From the NCBI RefSeq assembly GCF_006539825.1, contig NZ_BJNT01000004.1, positions 186,001 to 250,000 of the forward strand: 64,000 nucleotides of DNA, given 5' to 3'. Of this stretch, positions 7,387 through 19,496 are shown one piece after another. The notes beneath the pieces were generated by a model. That model was not told the DNA's origin and did no database searches. It saw nothing but the letters and a program-made list of their open reading frames with translations. This stretch comes from Corynebacterium variabile. GTDB lineage: Bacteria; Actinomycetota; Actinomycetes; Mycobacteriales; Mycobacteriaceae. How positions within the stretch are numbered: position 1 is the first letter of the stretch; each line of letters starts with the position of its first letter. A program made the position numbers and the translations under genes.

Positions 7387-9114
7387 ATGACACCTCCAGT
7401 GGACACGCTCCAGCAGACCGCCACCCCGGCACCGGCCGTCCAGGCCGGTACATCGGGGTCCGGTACCTCACCTGCCTCCGCCGTCGACAACGTCGCCCCC
7501 GTCGGCACCGAAGACTTCTCCCTGCGCTTCGCCCCACGGCACTACCGGAAGTGGACGCCCGCCGCTGTCGCCGCGAGCGCCCTCGGCGGTATCGCCTACC
7601 TCGCCGACTTCTCCATCGGCGCGACCATCGGTGTCGAGCACGGCACCGTCAACGCTATCGGTGGCGTCCTCATCGCCGCACTCCTCATCTTCGTCTCCAG
7701 CTTCCCGTTGGCGTACTACGCCGCCCGCTACAACGTCGATCTCGACCTCATCACCCGCGGCTCCGGCTTCGGCTACAAGGGCTCGATCATCACGAACCTC
7801 ATCTTCGTGTCTTTCACCTTCATCCTCTTCGCCACCGAAGGCGCGATCATGGCCCAGGGCCTGAAGGTCGGCCTGAACATACCGCTGTGGATCGGCTACG
7901 CGGTGAGCTCGCTGATGATCATCCCGCTGGTCATCTTCGGTATGAAGCTGCTGTCGAAGCTGCACTCCTGGACCAACCCGTTGTGGCTGGTCATGATGTT
8001 CGTTCCCCTGGTCGTGCTCATCATCCAGGAGCCGGACTCGGTCGGTACCTTCCTCGACTACACCGGCGAGGACGACAAGTCCGTCTCCTTCGCCGCGATG
8101 ATGCTCGCCGCCGGCGTCTGCCTCTCGCTGACCGCCCAGATCGCCGAGAACATCGACTACCTGCGCTTCATGCCCCCGAAGACCGCCGCCAACCGGAAGT
8201 CCTGGTGGGCCGCGGTGATCTGCGGTGGCCCGGGCTGGGTCGTCCTCGGCGCGGTCAAGCAGATCATCGGCATCTTTCTCGCCGTCTACATGATCTCGGT
8301 CCTCGGCCAGGGCACGGACATCGCCGTCGAGCCGGTCAACCAGTTCATGAGTGAGTACAAGGAGATGATGCCCTCCTGGCTCGCCGTCACGCTCGCGGTG
8401 ATCCTCGTGGTCATCTCCCAGATCAAGATCAACACCACCAACGCCTACTGCGGTTCCCTGGCCTGGACGAACATCTACTCCCGTTCGTTCAAGAAGTACC
8501 CGGGTCGGGTCTGGTTCGTGGTCTTCAACGTCGGCATCTCGCTGGCGCTGATGGAGTTCAACATGTTCAGCGTCCTGAGCTTCGTGCTGAGCTTCTACTC
8601 CAACCTCGCTATCGCCTGGATCTTCACTGTCGCCGCGGACATCGTCATCAACAAGTACATCCTGGGCCTGTCGCCGAAGGTCCCGGAGTTCCGCCGTGGC
8701 ATGCTCTACGACTGGAACCCGGTCGGCATCACCTCGGTCATCCTGTCCGGCGGCATCTCCGTGGCCATGTTCTTCGGCGCCTTCGGTGACGGCATCTCCG
8801 CCTTCTCGCCGCTGTTCGCCGCGGTCATCGCGGTCGTCGTCACCCCGCTGGCCGCGGTGGTGACCAAGGGACGCTACTACCTGCGCCGCGCGCACGACGG
8901 CATCGACCTGCCGATGTTCGACGCCGACGGCAACCCGGTCGATGACCGGCTGACCTGCGCGATCACCGGCGAATCCTGCGAGCGACCGGACATGGTCGCC
9001 TCGGCGATCCCCGATGACAACGGGGGGACGCAGTACGTGTCATCACTGGCGCTCACGCTGGACGCCACAGGTCAGCACGTGCTCCCGGCCGACCCGCCGG
9101 ACGACAAGCGGTAG
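7387..9114 (+). CDS. NCS1-family nucleobase/allantoin permease
   Basis: 575 residues from ATG 7387 (TTG 7378 also in frame). After an Ala/Pro/Thr-rich cytoplasmic N-terminus of about 45 residues there are roughly 12 transmembrane segments in the purine-cytosine permease pattern, with SFPLAYYAARYNVDLDLITR and GSGFGYKGS near the substrate region and INTTNAYCGSLAWTNIYSR in the second half. These proteins import purines, pyrimidines, allantoin or thiamine precursors with Na+ or H+. Substrate cannot be read from sequence; nearby urease and xanthine dehydrogenase make purines or ureides plausible. A TAATAC -10 lies at about 7359, giving a very short leader. Confidence 0.85.
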   Translation: MTPPVDTLQQTATPAPAVQAGTSGSGTSPASAVDNVAPVGTEDFSLRFAPRHYRKWTPAAVAASALGGIAYLADFSIGATIGVEHGTVNAIGGVLIAALLIFVSSFPLAYYAARYNVDLDLITRGSGFGYKGSIITNLIFVSFTFILFATEGAIMAQGLKVGLNIPLWIGYAVSSLMIIPLVIFGMKLLSKLHSWTNPLWLVMMFVPLVVLIIQEPDSVGTFLDYTGEDDKSVSFAAMMLAAGVCLSLTAQIAENIDYLRFMPPKTAANRKSWWAAVICGGPGWVVLGAVKQIIGIFLAVYMISVLGQGTDIAVEPVNQFMSEYKEMMPSWLAVTLAVILVVISQIKINTTNAYCGSLAWTNIYSRSFKKYPGRVWFVVFNVGISLALMEFNMFSVLSFVLSFYSNLAIAWIFTVAADIVINKYILGLSPKVPEFRRGMLYDWNPVGITSVILSGGISVAMFFGAFGDGISAFSPLFAAVIAVVVTPLAAVVTKGRYYLRRAHDGIDLPMFDADGNPVDDRLTCAITGESCERPDMVASAIPDDNGGTQYVSSLALTLDATGQHVLPADPPDDKR

Positions 9115-9117
9115 GTC

Positions 9118-9696
9118 TCAGCCGAACCGGACCTCGTCCAGGCTCAGTGCGTCTTCCGGTGCGGACTGGCCCTTCGCCAGATCGACATACCCGGCGGCGT
9201 GGGTGATGAGGTGCTCCCGCTCCTCGGCGGACAGCTCCCGGCGCACCTTGGCCGGCAGCCCGGCGGCCAGAGAACCCGCCGGGATCTCCTGGCCCTCCAG
9301 GACGACGGCACCGCCGCCGATGATGCAGCCGGCGCCGATGACGGAGCGACTCAGCAGCGAGGACTGCATGCCGACCAGGGTGCCGTCGCCGACGGTACAG
9401 GCGTGGACGAGGGCCTGGTGACCGACGGTGACGTCCTCACCGATGACGGTCGGACTGTCCTCCTCGGTGTGGATGACGGAGTTGTCCTGGATATTCGACC
9501 GCGCGCCGATCCGGATCGACCCGACATCGGCGCGGATCACCACTCCGTAGAAGACGGAGGCGTCCTCGGCGATCTCCACATCGCCGACGATCACCGCGTT
9601 CGGTGCGACATAGGCGGAGGAATGGATGCGTGGGGCCTTCCCGTTGAACGGGAGGATCAGGGGACCGTTGGTGCGGGGCGACGGGAATCTACTCAT
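9118..9696 (-). CDS. Gamma-carbonic anhydrase-like hexapeptide-repeat protein
   Basis: 192 residues with a left-handed beta-helix of [LIV]-G-x4 repeats: VIVGDVEIAEDASVFYGVV, IRIGARSNIQDNSVIH, and TVIGEDVTVGHQALVHACTV. The three zinc-ligand histidines of the gamma-CA family are visible (NSVIH, VGHQALVH). Such proteins may hydrate CO2 or act as metal-bound acyltransferases. It ends three bases from the convergent NCS1 gene. Confidence 0.87.
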   Translation of the reverse strand: MSRFPSPRTNGPLILPFNGKAPRIHSSAYVAPNAVIVGDVEIAEDASVFYGVVIRADVGSIRIGARSNIQDNSVIHTEEDSPTVIGEDVTVGHQALVHACTVGDGTLVGMQSSLLSRSVIGAGCIIGGGAVVLEGQEIPAGSLAAGLPAKVRRELSAEEREHLITHAAGYVDLAKGQSAPEDALSLDEVRFG

Positions 9697-9754
9697 ATTC
9701 CCAGGCTAACGACATTCCGGGCCCGACGTGCGGGATGACGGGCATGATGGGGGT

Positions 9755-10252
9755 ATGCCCTATCTACTCGTCGTCCACCACAGCCCCACCGACAAGCTCC
9801 GCGGCATCACCGACACCATTCTCCACGCCGCCGAGGGAGCTGCCGCCGAGGTCAACAGCACCCTGCCCGGGGAGCTCCACCTGGAGATCCGGGAGCGCAA
9901 CGCCCTGGAACCGGACACCGCCGAACTGCTCGGCGCGTCCGCCCTGCTCTTCGGGACCACCGCCAATTTCGGGTACATCTCGGGCGCACTGAAGCACTAC
10001 TTCGACTCGACCTTCATGGAGGTCACGAACGAGGACACCTACACCGCGCACAGCGTCCTCGCCGGGTACTGGATCCGTGGCGGCTATGACACCACCGGCG
10101 CAGAAAAGGCGATGACCGCCATCACCACCGGCTACGGGTGGAATACGGCGGTCGACCCGGTGTGCTTCACGGGGGACCCGGAACCGCACACCACGGAGCT
10201 GCGGGAGCTGGCGGAGAACACCGTCGGCGCCTGGTACGCCGCGGTGGCCTGA
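9755..10252 (+). CDS. Flavodoxin-like NAD(P)H-dependent FMN protein
   Basis: 165 residues, ATG 9755. It begins LLVVHHSPTDKLRGITDTIL, the FMN-phosphate-binding strand-loop-helix of flavodoxin-like reductases, with ALLFGTTANFGYISGALKHYFDS split around the second FMN loop. Likely a quinone or nitroaromatic reductase; partner unknown. Divergent from the carbonic-anhydrase gene with a 58-base gap. Confidence 0.75.
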   Translation: MPYLLVVHHSPTDKLRGITDTILHAAEGAAAEVNSTLPGELHLEIRERNALEPDTAELLGASALLFGTTANFGYISGALKHYFDSTFMEVTNEDTYTAHSVLAGYWIRGGYDTTGAEKAMTAITTGYGWNTAVDPVCFTGDPEPHTTELRELAENTVGAWYAAVA

Positions 10253-10263
10253 TATCGGCCGGA

Positions 10264-10590
10264 CTACTTCTTCTTGGCGTCCGACAGGAAGTGCGCCGCA
10301 CCGGCGGCGACGGCGGTGACGGTGATGACCGACGGCCAGGCACCCATCTTCTTGGCCAGCGGGTGGGACACACCGAACGCGCCGAGGAACATGCCGGTCA
10401 GGCCGACGGCCAGCGGGGCGCCACCCTTGGCGGTCCAGGTGCGGTTCGCCCAACCCAGCGCGGCGATCATGGGGACGGTGCCCAGCGGGCGGATGCCGGT
10501 CTCCCGGGCGGTCACCCAGCCGCCGACGAGGCCCAGAGCCACGAGGGGAGCGGTGCTGACGTCTTTCGCGTTCTTCACGGTCATGTCCAT
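10264..10590 (-). CDS. Small hydrophobic membrane protein, unknown function
   Basis: 108 residues from ATG 10590 (a second ATG lies six bases on). Three hydrophobic segments at about 14-27, 52-75 and 82-97; ends in DAKKK. No family recognised. It converges with the flavodoxin-like gene, 11 bases apart, and diverges from the nitronate monooxygenase gene, whose promoter must lie in the 104-base gap. Confidence 0.6.
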   Translation of the reverse strand: MDMTVKNAKDVSTAPLVALGLVGGWVTARETGIRPLGTVPMIAALGWANRTWTAKGGAPLAVGLTGMFLGAFGVSHPLAKKMGAWPSVITVTAVAAGAAHFLSDAKKK

Positions 10591-10694
10591 GGGAACATAC
10601 AGTACGCGGTGAACCGGCCTCTGTAGACTGCGGGACACACGACCGAAAACTGACGACAGTTTCCGAACGAGAACTCCGGAAGGGGAGACCACCT

Positions 10695-11744
10695 GTGGTC
10701 TACCGCGACGGCTACCAGCAGCCCGACCAGCACACGAACGCGAGCACGACCGCCGCACTCGGCGGACGCCTGACCAGAATCTGGGGAATCGACCTCCCCC
10801 TGGTCGGCGCACCCATGGCAGGCAGGGCGGGAGGACGCCTCGCCGCCGCGGTCAGTGCCGCCGGCGGGCTCGGCATGATCGGCGTCGGCGCACGCGCCAC
10901 CCCGGAGTGGATCACCGCTGAAGCGGAGACCGCCGGGGCGGCCGGGAACTTCGGCATCGGCCTGATGGTCTGGGCCATCGAGGCGGAGGCGGCGGCGAAC
11001 ACGACGACCCCCGGTGTCTCCGCCCAGTTCGAGACGGCCCTGGCGACCAACCCGACCGTGCTCTCCCTCGCCTTCGGTGACCCCGCCCCCTGGGTCCCGG
11101 CCGCCCACGCCGCCGGGATCAGCGTCGTCGCCCCGGTCAACGACATGCTGCAGGTCCGTCAGGCGCTGGCCGCCGAGGTCGATGTCCTCTGCGTCCAGGG
11201 CACCGACGGGGGCGGGCACACCGGACGCCTCGGCACCATGCCACTGATGCAGGAAGTTCTCGACTACGTCGCCGTCCAGGCCCCCGGCGTCCCCGTGGTC
11301 GTCGCCGGCGGTATCGCCACCGGACGCGGCGTCGCCGCCGTCCTCGCCGCCGGGGCGGACGGGGCATGGATCGGCACCGCGCTGCTGGCGTCCCCCGAAT
11401 CCCAGGGATCCGAGGAACTCAAGGCCGCCGCCGTGAAGGCGGGCAGCGGTACGACCGTGCTCACCGGGATCTACGACCGTGCCGAGCAGCAGAACTGGGA
11501 CATCGCCCGGTGGCCCACCCGCACCGTGCGCAACGCCTTCGTCGACCGGTACAACAGTGACCCCTGCGTCACCGACGAGGAACTGGTCGCCGCACGCGCG
11601 TCCGGCGGGGAGTACGCCGAGGAGCTGAAACTGCATGCCGGACAGTCCGTCGGCCTGGTCCGTCAGCAGGCCCCGGCAGGTGACGTGGTGCGTGTCATCG
11701 CCGAGGAGACCGCACGGCTGCTCGGGCGATTCCGGTCCGCGTAA
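10695..11744 (+). CDS. Nitronate monooxygenase-family FMN enzyme
   Basis: 349 residues from GTG 10695 (GGAAGGGGAG upstream). A TIM-barrel of the 2-nitropropane dioxygenase type: PLVGAPMAGRAGGRLAAAVS at the start, the catalytic-histidine loop QGTDGGGHTG, and the FMN-phosphate stretch VVVAGGIATGRGVAAVLAAG then GADGAWIGTALLAS. It oxidises alkyl nitronates (for example propionate 3-nitronate) in the cytoplasm. Monocistronic in appearance. Confidence 0.88.
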   Translation: MVYRDGYQQPDQHTNASTTAALGGRLTRIWGIDLPLVGAPMAGRAGGRLAAAVSAAGGLGMIGVGARATPEWITAEAETAGAAGNFGIGLMVWAIEAEAAANTTTPGVSAQFETALATNPTVLSLAFGDPAPWVPAAHAAGISVVAPVNDMLQVRQALAAEVDVLCVQGTDGGGHTGRLGTMPLMQEVLDYVAVQAPGVPVVVAGGIATGRGVAAVLAAGADGAWIGTALLASPESQGSEELKAAAVKAGSGTTVLTGIYDRAEQQNWDIARWPTRTVRNAFVDRYNSDPCVTDEELVAARASGGEYAEELKLHAGQSVGLVRQQAPAGDVVRVIAEETARLLGRFRSA

Positions 11745-11807
11745 CTCCGGGTGAACACAGAGTGACCGTGGCTCACCCCCGGGTGGAGGCGTAACGTCGG
11801 GGACATC

Positions 11808-12497
11808 ATGTCTTCACCACGCGAGTCCTGCATGGGTGTCGACCTCACGGTCACCCCATGGCTCTATCCGGGACGCTGGCCCACCCGGTCCGGCACCCTG
11901 ACCTCGGAAGGCTGGTTCCCCGGGGACCTCGCTCTCGCCGAAGTCGGCCTCGATGGCGGACGGCGCCCTGTCGTCGCCGTCGGATCGAACGCCTCCCCCG
12001 GGGTGATGCAGATCAAGCTGCGCCAACACGGCGTCTCCGAGACGGTCCCGTTCGTCCGGGCCTGCGTCCCCGATGTCGGGACGGCGTTCACCGCCCATGT
12101 CAGCCCGCGCGGCTACATCGCCGCCGCCCCGGTCCGCCGGGCCGGCGCCGAGGCCTCGATGTGGGTGAGCTTCCTCGACGACGACCAGCTCGCCGTCATC
12201 GACGAGACCGAAGTGCCGAACTACACCCGCGAGCACGTCCCGGACCCGTTGACCCTGTTCACCGGCGAAGTCCTCCACGGTTACGACGTCTACCGCAGCG
12301 CCTGGGGTCTCATCCCGGAACTCCCGTTCGCCCGCCGTCAGCACGCGGTGCTGACCCACCTGCGCTCCCGGTGCGTGGTGCCCTCCCTGCCCGAGGGGGA
12401 CGCCGAGACCGTCGTCCGCGCGATGTGGACCGACCGTGACCTGGCCGACCGGGTCTCCGGTGAACTGCACGCGCTGGCCGTGGTCGACGGGTACTGA
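11808..12497 (+). CDS. Hypothetical protein, weak gamma-glutamylcyclotransferase resemblance
   Basis: 229 residues from ATG 11808, with no convincing SD. A strand VVAVGSNASPGVMQIKL recalls the YGSN loop of gamma-glutamylcyclotransferase-like folds, and the C-terminus has a LTHLRSRC region. No signal peptide or membrane segment. Function not recognised; the resemblance rests on one short motif. It precedes the DUF488 gene by 27 bases and may be co-transcribed. Confidence 0.7.
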   Translation: MSSPRESCMGVDLTVTPWLYPGRWPTRSGTLTSEGWFPGDLALAEVGLDGGRRPVVAVGSNASPGVMQIKLRQHGVSETVPFVRACVPDVGTAFTAHVSPRGYIAAAPVRRAGAEASMWVSFLDDDQLAVIDETEVPNYTREHVPDPLTLFTGEVLHGYDVYRSAWGLIPELPFARRQHAVLTHLRSRCVVPSLPEGDAETVVRAMWTDRDLADRVSGELHALAVVDGY

Positions 12498-12524
12498 GCC
12501 GAACAGGGCGTAGCCTCAGAAGGT

Positions 12525-12920
12525 ATGGGAACGCAGGAAAAGCAGGGAAAACTCGGTATCGCCCGCGCCTACGACGTGAGGGACGACGGCGCCGGAGACG
12601 CCGCGACCTTCCTCGTCGACCGTCTGTGGCCGCGGGGAGTGAAGAAGACCGACCTGCCGTTGACCGGCTGGCCGAAGGAACTCACCCCCTCGGCAGAGCT
12701 GCGCAAGGAGTTCCATGCCGACGCCCTGACCTGGGAACAGTTCGGGGACGCCTACCGGGCCGAACTCGATGAGCGGTACAGGGACGGGGAACTGGACGAC
12801 GTTGTCGCCCAGCTCAAGGATGCTCTGGCTGAGGGCGACGTCCTCCTGCTCTTCGCTGGCAAAGACACCGACCACACCCACGCGAGAGTGCTGGAGGGCT
12901 GGCTTGAGCAGCAGCTGTAA
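12525..12920 (+). CDS. DUF488 (YeaO-type) protein
   Basis: 131 residues. The family signature is FLVDRLWPRGVKK near residues 29-41, followed by WPKELTPSAELRKEF and a C-terminal LLLFAGKDTDHTHA strand. YeaO/DUF488 proteins are small cytosolic proteins of uncertain function. A GC-rich hairpin begins in the stop codon. Confidence 0.9.
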   Translation: MGTQEKQGKLGIARAYDVRDDGAGDAATFLVDRLWPRGVKKTDLPLTGWPKELTPSAELRKEFHADALTWEQFGDAYRAELDERYRDGELDDVVAQLKDALAEGDVLLLFAGKDTDHTHARVLEGWLEQQL

Positions 12921-12939
12921 GCCGGCTGCAGGCCGGCTT
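12919..12939 (+). terminator. Hairpin at end of the DUF488 gene
   Basis: AAGCCGGC/GCCGGCTT with a five-base loop, starting in the TAA codon. No T-run, so termination efficiency is uncertain. Confidence 0.5.
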
Positions 12940-12951
12940 CAGCCCCGGTCG

Positions 12952-13024
12952 CGCGTACACGATCATCACGTTTTCGGGCCCGGCGTTGTACCGGTTCCCC
13001 GGATCCGTGATGATTGTGTACACG
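12952..13024. repeat. Long imperfect palindrome between DUF488 and xdhC
   Basis: Arms 12952-12970 and 13006-13024 match at 17 of 19 positions (both differences can wobble-pair on one strand). The interior adds CGGG/CCCG and CCGG/CCGG pairings, extending the stem. It sits between convergent genes and could terminate both. No other copy seen in the window. Confidence 0.75.
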
Positions 13025-13084
13025 AGGTACGGCGGCGTCCCACGGAACAACGGCGTAGAACGCGCAGTGCACTGACAGCTGCGG

Positions 13085-13890
13085 CTACCACCGCTGGAGC
13101 AGCTGGGCCGAGACACTCACCGCGATCGTCGCGGGATGGCGTCCGCCCAGGTCAGGAAGACCGATCGGGCAGGTGATCCGGGCGATCTCCTCCGCGCTGA
13201 ACCCGGCGTCCGCCAGCTTTGTCCGGAACCGCGCCCATTTCGCCGAGGACCCGATGAGCCCCACCGACCCGAGGTCGTCGGTCTCACGCAGGCGCGTCAG
13301 CAGCGCCTCGCACAGGTGCAGATCCTCGCCGTGATCGTGGGTCATCACCAGCACATGCGTCCCCGCCGGCAGGTCCGCGACCACGGATTCGGGGAGCATC
13401 GAGTGCACCGTATGCACCATCGCCGGGCAGTCGGCGACCTCGGCGGCGACCGCGGCGACCTGGTCGGGCCGGGAATCACAGAACCAGAGCTCGGCGTCCT
13501 GCCTTGAGAGGATGCGGGCCAGCTCCAGACCGACATGGCCGGAACCGAACACGGCGACGGCCGGCACCACCGGCAGATGCTCAAGCAGCACGGTCACCTG
13601 TCCGCCGCAGCACTGGCGGCCGTGGTCGTAGGGCACGCGGTCATTGAGCGCGAAGTCGAGGAACTCCGGCGCCACCGTCTCACCGGCCGATGCGTCGGCG
13701 AGGATCTCGCGGGCACGGTCGACCGCCCCGGCCTCCAGGTTGCCGCCGCCGACGGACCCGAGGACCTCAGATGCGGTGACCAGCATCTTCGCCCCGGCCT
13801 CCCGGGGTGCGTGACCGCGCCGGGCGACCAGCGTCACCAGGATCGAGGGGACGCGGCGGGCGCGCAGGTCCGCGGCGTCCGCGACCCAGC

Positions 13891-13894
<4 letters not shown>
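13085..13894 (-). CDS. xdhC: XdhC-like molybdenum hydroxylase maturation factor
   Basis: 269 residues. The N-terminal XdhC domain has LVTLVARRGHAPREAGAKM and GSVGGGNLE, and a Cys pair (QCCGGQ) that in the family participates in handling the sulfurated cofactor. A Rossmann-like C-terminal domain follows: AVFGSGHVGLELARIL, and VLVMTHDHGEDLHLCEALL. XdhC binds molybdenum cofactor, promotes its sulfuration and inserts it into xanthine dehydrogenase. Last gene of the operon; its ATG overlaps the xdhB stop by four bases. Confidence 0.92.
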
Positions 13895-16271
<2,377 letters not shown>

Positions 16272-16275
<4 letters not shown>

Positions 16276-17867
16276 CGGACTGCCTCCTGCGACTCCTGCG
16301 TCTCTACGAAGAAGCGTTCCAGCGATGTGCCGAGCATCGCCGTCCGGTAGGCGGAACTGGCGCGGTGATCGGACATCGGGGTGCCCTCGGCGCGCAGCAC
16401 GGCGGCGGCTTCGGCGACGGTCTCCGCGGTCCACGGGTTGCCTTCCAGCAGCTCCTCGGTGGCGTAGGCGCGCAGCGGCGTCGCGGCGACACCGCCCAAC
16501 CCGATCCGGGCCTTGACCACCACACCGTCGGTGACGGTGACGGCGTAGCCCACGGCGACCGAGGAGATGTCGTCGAAACGACGCTTCGCGATCTTGTGGA
16601 ACGCGGTCAGCGGGGCCGGCCCCGAGGTGGGCGTCGGGATCCGGATTGCGGCGATGAGTTCGTCGGCACGGCGCACCGACTGCCGGTACCCGGTGAAGTA
16701 GTCCTCGAGCGGCACTTCGCGCTCGCCGTCGGCGGAGACGAGCACCAGCGACGCCTCCAGGGCGAGCAACGCCGGGGGAGTGTCGCCGATGGGGGAGCCG
16801 GTGCCGAGATTGCCGCCGAGTGTGGCGCTGTTGCGGATCAGGCGGGACGCGAACTGCGGCAGCAGCTGCCCGAGCAGTGGAACAGTACGGCTCAGCGACC
16901 GCTCGATCTCGGTGAGGGTCTGCGCCGCGCCGATCTCGACGTGGTCATCGGCCCAGGTGATGCCGCGCAGCTCCGGGATGCGGTCCACGGCCAGCACGTT
17001 CTCCGGGCGGTCACCACGGATGTTCACGAGGACGCCGTGGTCGGTCGATCCGGCGACAACCGTCGCACCCGGTTCATCCCGGAGGATCCGGACCGCCTCG
17101 TCCAGGGAGGTCGGACGCCGGAAGCGGGCGGTGGTGCCGGTCGGGGTGACCGAGGTCAGGTCGGTGTGGACCGGTGCCGGGGCCGGTCGGTCGCGCCGGG
17201 CGGCGAGGGGGTCGGTGGTCGCGGCATCCTCAGTCTGAGCCGTGCCGTCGAGGACCGCGGTGGCGCGGCGCGCGGCGTCCATGTCCGGTGTGGTGTCCGG
17301 TGCGGCGTCCGGGGTACCGAGCGCGAGGGCGGCGTCCCGGATCGGGCGGTAGCCGGTGCAACGGCACAGGTTGCCGGACAGGGAATGCAGGTCGAATGGC
17401 CGGTCAGACTCCGGGCGGTAGTATTCGGCGGCCATCGAACAGATGAAACCGGGTGTGCAGTAGCCGCACTGGGAACCGCCGGTGCGGGCCATCTCCTCCT
17501 GCACGGGGTGCAGGTCGGTGGTGGTTCCCAGTCCTTCGGCGGTGATGATCTCCTGGCCGTCGAGGGCGGCGGCGGGGATCAGGCAGGCATTGACCGGTAC
17601 CCAGCGCGTGCGCTCGCCGGTGAGGGAGCCGGGGCGACCGTCGGGCCGGGCGACCATGATGGCGCAGGCACCGCACTCGCCTTCGGCGCAGCCCTCCTTG
17701 CAGCCGGTGAGTCCGTGGTCGCGCAGGGCGTCCAGCGCACTGGTGTGGACGGTGCTGCCGGTGGTGCCTGTGCCGGAGACGTCTGTCCGGAGAGTCACTC
17801 CGTTGACGGTCAGCTGTGCGGTGGGTGCTGTGGGTGAAATCTGTGCAGTTGTGTGTGCGGTAGTCAC
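16272..17867 (-). CDS. xdhA: Xanthine dehydrogenase, fused 2Fe-2S/FAD small subunit
   Basis: 531 residues, GTG at 17867 behind AGGAGAT. The ferredoxin-type cluster cysteines are CKEGCAEGECGAC, and the helical 2Fe-2S domain has CGYCTPG and CRCTGY. A Pro/Ala/Thr-rich linker of about 60 residues leads to the FAD domain (VVAGSTDHG, then SATLGGNLGTGSPIGDTPP) and a CO_deh_flav_C tail. It passes electrons from the molybdenum centre to NAD. First gene of xdhABC. Confidence 0.94.
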
Positions 17868-18104
17868 GGGTGGATCTCCTGGTGACTCGTGGTGGCCCGG
17901 ACGCCTGGGTCCGGGCGCCCGGGCGGGATGTCTGTCCCGTCCGGGCCGTATAGCGTCCGACTGGCCACCTCTGACCGGTCAGAGTATTGCACCGCCGCGT
18001 TTCACGCAGGTTTCGGCACATGTTCATATCCGTGCCCGACTGTTCCTTCCGGTTCCTCACGAAACCCACGGCGGACACGGCCGATCTCGACTACTAATGA
18101 GGTC

Positions 18105-18446
18105 ATGGAAACAACAGTGCTCGCACTAGGTTCTGCCCCACCCCTCAGTTTCGTCGCCTGGGTTCTCATCGGTCTCACCGTCGGAGTGCTCGTGGTGATG
18201 CTCGTCGCGGGCTCCCGCAGGGAGACGCCGGAGGACCAGACGCGGAGGGCCTACGTGACCGCGGCGATCGCCGGGCTGGTCGGGGCGGTCATCGGGGGCT
18301 GGATCACCACGCTGTTCGGGGTGGACGCCGTGGGTGGCGGGATGTACCTCAGCATGCTCACCGCCATCATCGGGGCAGCGGTCCTCTCGGGAGGGTCGAC
18401 TCTGGTGGGGAAGAACCGGAAGGGTGCCGGTCAGGTCCGGTCGTAG
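18105..18446 (+). CDS. GlsB/YeaQ/YmgE-family small membrane protein (divergent copy)
   Basis: 113 residues, ATG 18105. Three hydrophobic helices with Gly-rich GLVGAVIGGWITTLFGVDAVGGG, the hallmark of transglycosylase-associated/GlsB proteins. An insertion of charged residues after the first helix (SRRETPEDQTRR) sets it apart from the next gene, its paralogue, 75 bases downstream. The family is stress-linked in several bacteria; no enzymatic role shown. Confidence 0.8.
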   Translation: METTVLALGSAPPLSFVAWVLIGLTVGVLVVMLVAGSRRETPEDQTRRAYVTAAIAGLVGAVIGGWITTLFGVDAVGGGMYLSMLTAIIGAAVLSGGSTLVGKNRKGAGQVRS

Positions 18447-18521
18447 CCTGCCCGACAACTGCAGCCCTTTCATTTCCGGGAGGGGCTTCCGCACAGGTCA
18501 GAACCGATGTAAGAATGGGGC

Positions 18522-18824
18522 ATGGACACTTCAACGATCATCCTCGCCGCCGGCTCCACCCCCGCCCTCAGCTTCGTCGGCTGGGTCATCATCGGCGGCC
18601 TCGCAGGCTGGATCGGTTCCAAGATCATGGGCCGCGACAGCGAGATGGGCCTGGTGCTCAACATCATCGTCGGCGTCATCGGCGGTTTCCTCGGTGGCTG
18701 GCTGCTCACCCTCTTCGGCGTGGACGTCGCCGGTGCTGGCTGGATCTTCAGCTTCCTCACCTGCCTGCTCGGTGCGGTGATCTTCCTCTGGATCGTCGGC
18801 AAGCTCACCGGCAGCAGGAAATAG
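18522..18824 (+). CDS. GlsB/YeaQ/YmgE-family small membrane protein
   Basis: 100 residues, ATG 18522. Classic family member: GWVIIGGLAGWIGSKIMGRD, then NIIVGVIGGFLGGWLLTLFG and a third helix ending in LTGSRK. Tandem paralogue of the preceding gene (shared N-terminal LSFV.W and GGW.TLFGVD). A TAAGAAT -10 lies about 12 bases before the ATG, suggesting an almost leaderless transcript. Confidence 0.88.
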   Translation: MDTSTIILAAGSTPALSFVGWVIIGGLAGWIGSKIMGRDSEMGLVLNIIVGVIGGFLGGWLLTLFGVDVAGAGWIFSFLTCLLGAVIFLWIVGKLTGSRK

Positions 18825-18849
18825 ACCGGACCCAGGTCAGGAGAGGGTC

Positions 18850-19480
18850 ATGGAACCCCGCGAATGGTTCGTCGCCGCATCGACAGCCTTCCGCGGGGTT
18901 CTTCCGTTGATCGGGGACGCTGACCTCAACCGACCCGGCCTGGGGGGACTGGGACATCCGGGCCCTGCTGGGGCACACCTGCCGGGCATTCCTCACCGTG
19001 GAGAACTACCTCGCGGCCGCCACAGCGGCGACGCCGACCGGAGAACTCCCCACCCCGGAGGACTACTTCCGGGCGACACGTGCCCGACTCGCCGATCCGA
19101 CCGCCGTCATGCTGCGCGGCAGGGATGCGGGGCAGGCCCTCGGCCAGCACCCGCAGCAGACCGCCGCAGAGATCGCGGACCGGGTGACGCGGCTGGTCAC
19201 CGTCACCCCGGCCGATGCCCCGGTCTCCACCCCGGTCGGCCGTATGACGCTGCGGGCCTACCTGCCCACCCGCGCCTTCGAACTGACCGTCCACGGCCTG
19301 GTCCGGGCCCTCGGTCTCCCGGACGATCCCGCCGGGGACAGTGCCGGGGCAGCCTTCGTCGACTGTCTCGGCCCGGCGGTCGACCTGTGCACGCGGATCG
19401 CCGCTCCCGCGGACCGGTTCGCGGGGCTCCGTGCCCTCATCGGCCGGGGGCAGCTCCCGCCCGGCTTCTCTGTGCTGTGA
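18850..19480 (+). pseudogene. Frameshifted mycothiol-dependent maleylpyruvate isomerase/DinB-type gene
   Basis: The start at 18850 (CAGGAGAGGG upstream) encodes a normal family N-terminus to about residue 32. A run of six G (18942-18947) then throws the frame by +1. The next frame carries the expected DWDIRALLGHTCRAFL segment and continues without a stop to 19480. Five Gs would restore a protein of about 209 residues of the TIGR03083-like family, whose helical bundle binds metal via histidines such as the one in LLGH. Real lesion, slippage-based switch, or sequencing error cannot be told apart here. Confidence 0.75.
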
Positions 19481-19496
19481 CGGTACCGGCGGTCGG

